A program made the translations under genes and the position numbers. From Mucilaginibacter tolerans (lineage in GTDB: Bacteria > Bacteroidota > Bacteroidia > Sphingobacteriales > Sphingobacteriaceae): 64,000 bases of DNA. The stretch covers positions 62,001-126,000 of the forward strand of contig NZ_JAUMKB010000002.1 of assembly GCF_030519375.1 (NCBI RefSeq). The letters run 5' to 3'. The notes under the pieces are model-generated. The model was not told where the DNA came from and searched no databases. It was given only the letters and a program-made list of their open reading frames with translations. This document shows positions 28,201 through 34,125 of the stretch, one piece after another. The first letter of the stretch is position 1; each line of letters opens with the position of its first letter.

Positions 28201-28461
28201 GAAATACTTCAATCACGTTTGTTAATGGTAGAGGGTAAGTTGCAGATCGAAGGACTGGTCATCCATGTGATTGTTAATCGTTGTTTCAACCTGTCGAAAT
28301 ATTTATCTGAACTGGTGCCTCAAAAAAATGAAGATGTGCCGGTGCTTTCTTTATCACGCGCTGATGAACGAACGGCATCTGTGCCTGATAAACGAAATAC
28401 AGCACCCGATCAAAATAAAAGAGTAGAAAAGGTTTTTTATAAGGGGCGGAACTTTCAGTAG
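25246..28461 (+). CDS. dnaE2: Error-prone DNA polymerase DnaE2
   Basis: The ATG at 25246 gives MSYTELQVTSNFSFLRGGS and 1071 residues, the normal DnaE2 length; the open frame starts 30 codons earlier, inside imuB. The N-terminal PHP domain has ITDRNSVAG where replicative DnaE typically has a metal-binding DH motif. The palm carries PDVDVDFEHERREEI (about residues 370-384) with the catalytic aspartates. A C-terminal OB domain follows (LIKVAGLVTVRQRPGTAKG, ITIEDETGFSNLVVW). DnaE2 performs lesion bypass with ImuA and ImuB. It is the last gene of the cassette and is followed by a 17-bp stem hairpin. Confidence 0.95.
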   Translation: MSYTELQVTSNFSFLRGGSHPEELVQQAAAYGYTAIAITDRNSVAGVVRAHKTAQVLGIKFIPACRLDLLDGPSLLAYPTNITAWGRLCALLSKGNLRAEKGKCDLYKKDVFEHAEGIKFIAIAPESLNERFDFDDPFKRDIKEYYKVLGNNLYIAANRSYDGNDGKRLHRISQFDVAMVATNDVYYHEVQRRELQDVVTCVREKCTVNNGGFKLHANAERHLKTIDEMQRLFRQYPDAIVRTQEIADACQFSLDTLKYLEPEWISPDGRTADEHLAEHTWNGARKLLGDKITPKIIEQIEFELAFFARRKLAPYFLRIYEYTNKATELGILHQGRGSAANCTVCFCLGITPVNPTKSQMLFSRFMSDARDEWPDVDVDFEHERREEIIQWIYQTYGREHAAIVATVTQERHKGAIRDVGKAMGLSEDTIKRLSGAIWDFSEEAFDRQRILEQGLNPDDPHLFKVLELTDQLMGFPRQLGQHTGGFVITQCKLSDICPVMNARMEDRTQLEWNKDDLEDLGILKVDVLGLGMLTCIRKAFDLAKSSYNLNLTLENVPQDDQRVYDMICRADTLGVFQIESRAQMSMLPRLKPREFYDLVIEVAIVRPGPIQGDMVHPYLRRRNGEESEEYPKEELRAILARTKGVPLFQEQAMEIAIVAAEFTPAEADQLRRSMATFKAKGLVSQHRKKLVDGMVTRGYEEEFANRVFKQLEGFGSYGFPESHATSFAHLVYISCWLKCHYPDVFTAALLNSQPMGFYQPAQIVIDAQKHGVIVRPVDVNHSMWDNTLEEKEGKYCALRLGFRQVKGLKEEEMQLLIAARGNGYKSINQLSDAGISQTAIEKLTDADAFRSLDLDRRQALWEVAALADKPTGIFIGQPSESTQEHQMVLPFMTQAEHVVQDYASIGLSLKAHPVSFVREKLNLLHVRTTSELSTLKDGDLIKVAGLVTVRQRPGTAKGILFITIEDETGFSNLVVWEKLFDKYRKEILQSRLLMVEGKLQIEGLVIHVIVNRCFNLSKYLSELVPQKNEDVPVLSLSRADERTASVPDKRNTAPDQNKRVEKVFYKGRNFQ

Positions 28462-28475
28462 GTGGTCTTAAAACA

Positions 28476-28514
28476 TTACAGCGCTTTGAATTTTATTAAT
28501 TCAAAGCACTGTAA
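28476..28514. terminator. Long hairpin between convergent dnaE2 and response regulator genes
   Basis: Arms of 17 nt (28476-28492 and 28498-28514), beginning TTACAGCG, match at 16 of 17 positions with a 5-nt loop. On the minus strand it is followed by TGTTTTAAG, so it mainly suits termination of the response regulator transcript, and may also block read-through from dnaE2. Confidence 0.7.
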
Positions 28515-28521
28515 AAATGCA

Positions 28522-29901
28522 TTACTCGCCTCGTTTTAAACCAAACTTTTCGATCTTACTATATAAGTGACTGCGTTGAATATCAATATCATCGGCAGTT
28601 TTGGATACATTCCAGTTGTTCTTCTCCAGTTTAAATTTGATGTATTCGCGCTCCGCATAATCTTTGTATTCCTGGAAATTGGCAAACTGATCAAAATCCG
28701 TTTGAGGGGCTGCCGAGCCGCCATTAGTCGATGGGCCAATGGCAGACGGATTAGCGAAAGACCTAACGTCGTTATCCGTGATTATTTTATCACTCAGAAT
28801 AATCAGACGTTCTACCATGTTACGTAACTCACGAATGTTACCGGTCCAGGGTAATTTTTTTAACTCATCAATAGCAGCTTCCGATATTTTTTTTGGAGGC
28901 ATGCCGTAGTCATTACATATTTCCTCGATGAAATTTTGTGTGAGTAAGCCGATATCATCTCTGCGTTCTGAAAGCGGCGGCACATGTATCAAAATCACAC
29001 TTAAACGATGGTACAAGTCCATACGAAAGTTGCCAGCTTCAATTTCTTTAAGCAGATCCTTGTTTGTTGCAGCTACTACACGTACATCAACCTCAATTTC
29101 TCTTTCTCCTCCTACACGGGTTATTTTGCTTTCCTGCAAAGCCCGCAATACTTTAGCCTGTGCCGAATGACTCATGTCTCCGATTTCATCCAAAAATAAT
29201 GTGCCACCATGGGCCGATTCGAATTTGCCAATGCGTTGCTTTACAGCCGAAGTAAATGAACCTTTTTCATGCCCAAATAATTCGCTTTCAATCAGCTCTG
29301 AAGGGATAGCGGCACAGTTTACTTCAATTAAAGGCGCAGAAGAGCGGTTCGATTTTTCATGAAGCCAACGAGCAACCAATTCCTTCCCGCTACCATTCGC
29401 CCCGGTTATCAATACACGGGCATCGGTAGGTGCTACTCGTTCAATAGTTTCTTTAATCTTCTGTATCGGTTGGGAATTGCCTAAAATAGCGCGTACCTTA
29501 GAAACCTTTCGTTTTAAAACTTTCGCTTCGGAAACAAGGTTGCCGCGGTCCAGGGCATTTCGAACTGTAATCAGTAAACGGTTCAGATCTGGCGGTTTCG
29601 AAATAAAGTCGAACGCGCCTTTTTTGCTGGCCTCCACAGCAGTTTCCACTGTGCCGTGGCCCGATATCATGATAAACGGCAGATCCGGTTTAATAGCAAG
29701 TCCTTCCGAAAGAACCTCCATGCCGTCCATGCGGTTCATTTTTATATCACATAGAACCAGGTCGTAGTTATTATGTTCAATTAATTCAAGACCGTCGGTT
29801 CCATTATCCACATCTTCAACTTCATAATCTTCATATTCAAGTATTTCGCGCAAGGTGCTACGAATCGCACGCTCATCATCAATAATTAAAATCTTAGCCA
29901 T
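28522..29901 (-). CDS. NtrC-type sigma-54-dependent response regulator
   Basis: The 459-residue protein has a receiver domain (IIDDERAIRSTLREIL; phosphoacceptor D52 in LVLCDIKMNRMDG; the conserved lysine in KKGAFDFISKPP). A central AAA+ domain follows from about residue 140 (Walker A ITGANGSGKELVARWLH; Walker B-type GGTLFLDEIGD), then a Fis-type helix-turn-helix at the C terminus (NNWNVSKTADDIDIQRSHLYSKIEKFGL). It should activate sigma-54 promoters once phosphorylated. The loop that contacts sigma-54, usually GAFTGA, reads GSFTSA here, so sigma-54 engagement may be altered. No histidine kinase is adjacent. Confidence 0.92.
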   Translation of the reverse strand: MAKILIIDDERAIRSTLREILEYEDYEVEDVDNGTDGLELIEHNNYDLVLCDIKMNRMDGMEVLSEGLAIKPDLPFIMISGHGTVETAVEASKKGAFDFISKPPDLNRLLITVRNALDRGNLVSEAKVLKRKVSKVRAILGNSQPIQKIKETIERVAPTDARVLITGANGSGKELVARWLHEKSNRSSAPLIEVNCAAIPSELIESELFGHEKGSFTSAVKQRIGKFESAHGGTLFLDEIGDMSHSAQAKVLRALQESKITRVGGEREIEVDVRVVAATNKDLLKEIEAGNFRMDLYHRLSVILIHVPPLSERRDDIGLLTQNFIEEICNDYGMPPKKISEAAIDELKKLPWTGNIRELRNMVERLIILSDKIITDNDVRSFANPSAIGPSTNGGSAAPQTDFDQFANFQEYKDYAEREYIKFKLEKNNWNVSKTADDIDIQRSHLYSKIEKFGLKRGE

Positions 29902-29982
29902 TTTTTAGTTAGAGTCGGTAGAAATATTAAACACACGAAGATAGAGAATTGTTGTATAGAAAAACAAACACTTTAAAAGCAG

Positions 29983-30016
29983 GTAAAAAATAACCCCTTC
30001 CGTTTAAGAAAGAGGT
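29983..30016 (-). terminator. Intrinsic terminator of rnpB
   Basis: On the minus strand a 9-bp stem (ACCTCTTTC with GGAAGGGGT, including G-U pairs; 6-nt loop) is followed by TATTTTTT. It directly follows the 3' end of the RNase P RNA. Confidence 0.75.
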
Positions 30017-30388
30017 CAAATTCAGCAGCAAAGCTGTAAGCCGGGTTCTGTCTGGTTCTATCATTGATCTGGCCCTGTCATTGCTGACAGGTTCAAGCAA
30101 CCTACCCATCCTGGTGACCGCCGAAACGATACAAAAGCGAGCAGCTTCATTTCCAGGACCTATTTGGTCTTTCAACTCCTGAGGTTTACCGCGATCCCTG
30201 TCGCCAGGAAAAGCCGTGAGCTCTTACCTCACGTTTTCACCCTTTCCCCGATAAATCGGGGTGGTTTATTTTCTGTGGCACTTTCTGTCACCGGCTGAAC
30301 GGCGCCTTCCCGTTAGGAAGCAGGATGCTCTATGTTGCCCGGACTTTCCTCCTCCGCCTAAAGCGGAAGCGATAGAACGATTTGCAGA
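30015..30388 (-). ncRNA. rnpB: RNase P RNA (bacterial type A)
   Basis: The minus strand carries the universally conserved RNase P segments. GAGGAAAGTCCGGGC (complement of 30337-30351) lies near the 5' end. GACAGAACCCGGCTT (complement of 30038-30052) lies near the 3' end; together these form the P4 core. Internal stems are clear, for example the CCCCGAT/ATCGGGG hairpin at about 30247-30263. A P1 helix can be drawn between GTC..CAAAT at the 5' side and ATTTGAC at the 3' side, which sets the approximate ends. The RNA is the catalytic subunit that removes 5' leaders from tRNA precursors. Ends are accurate to a few bases only. Confidence 0.93.
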
Positions 30389-30390
30389 CA

Positions 30391-30398
30391 CAAAGATA
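30391..30398 (-). promoter_or_regulatory. Putative -7 box (TATCTTTG) for rnpB
   Basis: Exact TAnnTTTG match on the minus strand, 3-6 nt upstream of the inferred 5' end of RNase P RNA. It is a useful anchor for the promoter consensus because this gene has no translation constraint. Confidence 0.65.
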
Positions 30399-30424
30399 GT
30401 TTATTAAGTTGATTGATTAAGTGA

Positions 30425-30844
30425 TTACTTGCAGCCGGCAAGGTTCTTTTGTACCGATTGCTCATCAATCGTACTTAATTTATTGCCGAATGAATTGCCA
30501 ATGTACGTTAATACCTGTGAGATTTCTACAGGTGAAAGATCATTAGCTGGCATCACATCTTCAAAGGTTTTACCGCTTATAATAATCTGACCTTTTAAGC
30601 CATTTTTTATATAACAGGGTAGGGCCAATATGTTTTTTCTTAAATAGGTTGAATCTGAAAGCGGAGGTATGAGTGCTGATAAACCTTCGCCCTTAGTACC
30701 GTGGCAGTTTTGGCAATGCTGCTGATATACCAGCGCGCCGGATGAGTAATAACGTTTGAATTCCAGGCTTTCATCACTTTGGCAGGCCGTAATAAACAGA
30801 ATAGCTAAAAATGCCGCAATGCTGCTGACAAATCTCCAACTCAT
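30425..30844 (-). CDS. Lipoprotein c-type cytochrome (mono-haem)
   Basis: The 139-residue protein has a lipoprotein signal with C21 in the lipobox (FITAC). One haem-binding CxxCH follows (C44-QN-C47-H48 in YQQHCQNCHGTKGEG), with the cytochrome c/cbb3-type Gly-rich continuation LSALIPPLSDS. A downstream methionine (DVMPAND) is a candidate axial ligand. It should be a membrane-anchored periplasmic electron carrier. It is the third gene of an operon whose genes overlap by ATGA (30841-30844), with SCO and another lipoprotein, pointing to assembly of or electron transfer to a terminal oxidase. RNase P RNA lies just downstream. Confidence 0.88.
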   Translation of the reverse strand: MSWRFVSSIAAFLAILFITACQSDESLEFKRYYSSGALVYQQHCQNCHGTKGEGLSALIPPLSDSTYLRKNILALPCYIKNGLKGQIIISGKTFEDVMPANDLSPVEISQVLTYIGNSFGNKLSTIDEQSVQKNLAGCK

Positions 30845-31500
30845 TGTACAATCATTTGATCGGGTTCGGCCTGTAAGGTTTTGATATCATCTATCAACTG
30901 ATCCACTTGTTTTGGATCGGTACCATCGTATGAACCTCTGATCCTTTTTTGCTTATCGATTAATACGAAATAGCCGGCGTGAATATAGCCTCCGGCAGCG
31001 CTGCCGTCCTGCTTCACAGCAACCAGGTAATTCTTTTCAGCGATGGTATAAATATCTTCTTTTTTACCTTGTAGAAACCACCATGTGTTCCCGGTTATCC
31101 CCAATTTATCAGCATACTTCTTCAAAACAGGTACACTATCGTGCTTGGGGTCGATAGTGTGGGATATGATCTTAAAATTACCCGTACTCTTAAAGGTATC
31201 ATACACCTTCAACATATTACGGTGCATGATGGGGCAAATCGAAGGGCAGGTGGTGAAAAAGAAGTCGACTACATAAATATTTCCATTCAGGGTTTTATTA
31301 CTTACGCTATCCCCATACTGATTGACAAATTTAAAAGGGGGGATTGTTTGGTAAATAGTGTCCGTTACCTGTTTGCCATCTACAGTTTTGGTTATTGGTT
31401 CACGGTTGCCGTAAATAGGTAATGTTTTTTTATCAGAACCCGATTTGCAGGCACTCCATAATGTTATTGCTACAAATCCCGCGATCAGGAAATTTTTCAT
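30841..31500 (-). CDS. SCO1/SenC family copper chaperone-like lipoprotein
   Basis: The 219-residue protein has a lipoprotein signal (lipobox around C18, LWSAC) and a thioredoxin-fold SCO domain. The copper-binding CxxxC is C85-PSI-C89 (DFFFTTCPSICPIMHRNM). The distal histidine is in GGYIHAGYFVLID. LKKYADKLGITGNTWWFL is also typical of the family. SCO proteins deliver copper to the CuA site of cytochrome c oxidase or act as thiol-disulfide reductases. Both neighbours overlap it by 4 bp, so the trio lipoprotein-SCO-cytochrome c is translationally coupled. Confidence 0.92.
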   Translation of the reverse strand: MKNFLIAGFVAITLWSACKSGSDKKTLPIYGNREPITKTVDGKQVTDTIYQTIPPFKFVNQYGDSVSNKTLNGNIYVVDFFFTTCPSICPIMHRNMLKVYDTFKSTGNFKIISHTIDPKHDSVPVLKKYADKLGITGNTWWFLQGKKEDIYTIAEKNYLVAVKQDGSAAGGYIHAGYFVLIDKQKRIRGSYDGTDPKQVDQLIDDIKTLQAEPDQMIVQ

Positions 31501-31910
31501 TTTGTTCTGCTTGAAAGGTATTTGGTAGATTCATCAACAGCGGTATTCATGAGTGAATCAACCGACATTATGCTTTTTTTTTGCTCGTTATAATAACTTA
31601 TGATCTCATCATGCTGTTTTTTGTTAATCACATCAGGATCAAATTTTTGCATCCAAATCTCCATAGCTTCTTCGGCAGCAGTTAATTTTAGCTCAATTGC
31701 CTTCATATTGGTTTTTTCTGCTGTGTCTTTTGCGGGTAATTTCAGCAGGCTGTCCAATGCCATTTTATTTTTCATGATGGCTTCATCCTTACCCATTAAT
31801 TTATCATGTACCTTTAGAATATTACTGAGGAGCTCTTTTTCCTGTTTTTTATTATCAGAACAAGCTGCAAAAATTAAGCTTGCAATAAGTACAAGAGATC
31901 GTTTTTTCAT
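31497..31910 (-). CDS. Small lipoprotein of unknown function, helical
   Basis: The 137-residue protein has a clear lipobox (FAACS, cysteine at about residue 17). The rest is highly charged and helical (LLSNILKVHDKLMGKDEAIMKNKMALDSLL, ELKLTAAEEAMEIWMQKFDP), likely coiled coil. Similar small lipoproteins accompany SCO/cytochrome genes in Bacteroidota, but I know of no assigned function. It heads the three-gene operon and overlaps the SCO start by 4 bp. A TACTTTTG box lies 17 nt upstream of its ATG. Confidence 0.75.
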   Translation of the reverse strand: MKKRSLVLIASLIFAACSDNKKQEKELLSNILKVHDKLMGKDEAIMKNKMALDSLLKLPAKDTAEKTNMKAIELKLTAAEEAMEIWMQKFDPDVINKKQHDEIISYYNEQKKSIMSVDSLMNTAVDESTKYLSSRTK

Positions 31911-31927
31911 AGTAGTATATTTAGGCT

Positions 31928-31935
31928 CAAAAGTA
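31928..31935 (-). promoter_or_regulatory. Putative -7 box (TACTTTTG) for the lipoprotein-SCO-cytochrome c operon
   Basis: Exact TAnnTTTG match on the minus strand, 17 nt before the start codon of the first gene. The leader would be about 12 nt. Confidence 0.55.
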
Positions 31936-31963
31936 AGATTTAAACCGCAAAAGCCGGAGCAAA

Positions 31964-32419
31964 TTAATGTTCACGTGCAAATAATATATAATCAGTACCG
32001 GGCAAACCTATCCCCACAAGTTTTAAATGCTGACCAACTTGTGCACGGTGATGAGTTCCGTGATTAATTAAATGGGTGAGGATATCGGAGAGCCTGGTTT
32101 CAAAAGTATCTCCCTGCAGGTTTTTGTAATATATGGATTGTTCAAAATCATTATTGCTTGCACCTACGAGGAATGTCAGCCATTGACTGTGATTATCATT
32201 TATTATTTGCTCGAAGGTGTTAGCCTTCCAGTCGGGCCATAAAGTGGTAACACTAGCGGGTTTACCTATGCAGCGGCCCAACCAAACTTGTTGTGCTATT
32301 AATAAGTGCGCCATCAATTGTTCAGCTTTGGTTCGGTCCTCGGTTTGAAGTAAGGCGGCCAAGATACGCAGATTGGCATACCGATCGTAATGAAGCAGGC
32401 GGATAAAGTAATCTTTCAT
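31964..32419 (-). CDS. DinB family protein
   Basis: The 151-residue protein has the four-helix DinB/YfiT fold. The first helix contains LLHYDRYANLRILAALLQ. The metal-binding histidines appear in the last helix as HLINHGTHHRAQVGQHL, the HxxxHRxQ signature. The family uses a histidine triad to bind divalent metal; some members are thiol-transferases, and most are uncharacterised. Despite the name it is not a polymerase. A TAAATTTG box ends 4 nt before its ATG. It stands just upstream of the SCO operon promoter on the same strand. Confidence 0.82.
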   Translation of the reverse strand: MKDYFIRLLHYDRYANLRILAALLQTEDRTKAEQLMAHLLIAQQVWLGRCIGKPASVTTLWPDWKANTFEQIINDNHSQWLTFLVGASNNDFEQSIYYKNLQGDTFETRLSDILTHLINHGTHHRAQVGQHLKLVGIGLPGTDYILFAREH

Positions 32420-32423
32420 CCGT

Positions 32424-32431
32424 CAAATTTA
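32424..32431 (-). promoter_or_regulatory. Putative -7 box (TAAATTTG) 4 nt before the dinB-like ATG
   Basis: On the minus strand the order is TAAATTTG-ACGG-ATG. The match to TAnnTTTG is exact and implies a leaderless transcript. Confidence 0.6.
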
Positions 32432-32783
32432 ATTAACGGAGGACGTGATTTAGTCCTTACTGCGTCTGTTCGAAGTCAATTTTTCAACTTATGTGCATAA
32501 CAAAAAGATAATGTTGTCTTCACTATTAGATTATATACTTGTATTAGTTTTATATCAAGAAAATGAATTGTTATGAAACTCTTTTCCGCTCTTTTCAGAA
32601 GTTTACGTGAATGGATGATCTTAAAAAGCATGAGATCAACTTTTATTCACTAAACACTTTTATCGGTTTTACTTTTCTATTATCCAATTATATTGTACAA
32701 TTTGGGATTCATATTATTGTCCGCTGTTAAAAGCAAATCAGGCTTTTTGACGGGGGCTTATCCTGTGTATGGATCAATAACTT
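32432..32783. other. 350-bp gap before the GH1 gene
   Basis: A/T-rich and divergent between the dinB-like and GH1 genes. It holds one short ORF (32573-32653, 26 codons, MKLFSALFRSLREW at the N terminus, cationic and amphipathic) whose reality is doubtful. No exact TAnnTTTG box facing GH1 and no strong hairpin were seen. Confidence 0.4.
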
Positions 32784-34124
32784 ATGGATCATTTGACTAA
32801 AGCGCTTTTTGGGGAAGATTTCAAGTGGGGTGTATCAACAGCTGCATTTCAGATAGAGGGAGGGTGTGATGCCGACGGTAAAGGGGCGTCCATCTGGGAT
32901 GCGTTCACTGCGAAAAAAGGTAAAATATTAAATGGCCATAAAGCAGACGTGGCCTGCGATTTCTATAATAACTACAAGGCTGATATTGATCTTATCAAGC
33001 AGTTAAATATCCCTAATTTCAGATTTTCAATATCTTGGACGCGCATATTGCCAAATGGAACAGGCGAAGCTAACCAGGCCGGTATTGACTATTATAACCG
33101 TGTAATTAGTTATTGCATTTCACAAGGTATCGAACCCTGGGTTACCATTTATCACTGGGACCTGCCGCAGGCTTTAGAAGATAAAGGCGGCTGGACAAAC
33201 CGTGATATTATAGAGTGGTTTACCGAGTTTGTCACTTTATGTGCGAAAAGCTTTGGTGACAGGGTAAAATATTGGATGGTGATGAATGAGCCGTCGGTAT
33301 TCGCAGGAGCAGGGTATTTTTTTGGAATACACGCCCCGGGACGAACTGGGCTAAAGAATTTCTTGCCTGTTATACATCACATTGTTCTTAGTATGGCTGC
33401 TGGTGCCACGAAGCTCCGTGAAATATTGCCCGATGCGGTAATAGGTACTACATTTTCGTGTTCCTATATTGAACCACGGTCAGCTAGTAAACGTGATATG
33501 AGAGCTGCGATGGTAGCTGACGCTTTGGTAAATCGTCTATTTATTGAACCTGTATTGGGCTTAGGATACCCTGTAGCCGATCTTCCGGTTCTAAAAGGTC
33601 TTGAAAAATTTATTCAGCCTGGCGATGAGCAGAATATGTCATTTGATTTTGACTTTATCGGTTTGCAAAATTATACGCGGGAAATTGTACGTTATTCATT
33701 CTTTACGCCATATATTAATGCCAGCTTAATAAAGGCAAAAGACCGAAAGGTGGCTATAACCGCAATGGGTTGGGAAGTCTACCCTCCGGCAATCTACCAT
33801 ATTATTAAAAAGTTTAATGCTTATCCACAGATTAAAAAGATACTCATCACAGAAAATGGTGCGGCATTCCCCGATGAGGCTATAGATGATGAGGTAAATG
33901 ACCCCCTTCGTACAGAGTATCTGCAGAGCCATTTGAAGCAGGTTTTTAAAGCGAAACAGGAAGGTTGCAGAGTAGAAGGATACTTTGTGTGGACTTTAAC
34001 CGACAACTTTGAATGGGCCGAAGGCTATCATCCGCGTTTTGGATTGGTACATGTTGACTTTGACACGCAAAAACGCATCATCAAGTCGTCGGGTAAGTGG
34101 TATGCCGATTTTTTAAAAGGTTAA
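32784..34124 (+). CDS. Glycoside hydrolase family 1 beta-glucosidase
   Basis: The 446-residue protein is a full-length GH1 enzyme without a signal peptide. It opens FKWGVSTAAFQIEGG, the GH1 N-terminal signature. The acid/base glutamate is in MNEPS (about residue 167) and the nucleophile in ITENGAAF (about residue 355). NFRFSISWTRILPNG and the C-terminal WTLTDNFEWAEGYHPRFGLVHVD are further marks. It should hydrolyse beta-glucosides, or related beta-linked disaccharides, in the cytoplasm. Only one base separates its stop codon from that of the convergent histidine kinase, and no hairpin lies between them. Confidence 0.94.
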   Translation: MDHLTKALFGEDFKWGVSTAAFQIEGGCDADGKGASIWDAFTAKKGKILNGHKADVACDFYNNYKADIDLIKQLNIPNFRFSISWTRILPNGTGEANQAGIDYYNRVISYCISQGIEPWVTIYHWDLPQALEDKGGWTNRDIIEWFTEFVTLCAKSFGDRVKYWMVMNEPSVFAGAGYFFGIHAPGRTGLKNFLPVIHHIVLSMAAGATKLREILPDAVIGTTFSCSYIEPRSASKRDMRAAMVADALVNRLFIEPVLGLGYPVADLPVLKGLEKFIQPGDEQNMSFDFDFIGLQNYTREIVRYSFFTPYINASLIKAKDRKVAITAMGWEVYPPAIYHIIKKFNAYPQIKKILITENGAAFPDEAIDDEVNDPLRTEYLQSHLKQVFKAKQEGCRVEGYFVWTLTDNFEWAEGYHPRFGLVHVDFDTQKRIIKSSGKWYADFLKG

Positions 34125-34125
34125 A

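Noticed and set aside
31964..32419. DNA polymerase IV (older gene name dinB)
   Set aside because: The protein is a small four-helix DinB/YfiT-type metal-binding protein, unrelated to Y-family polymerases.
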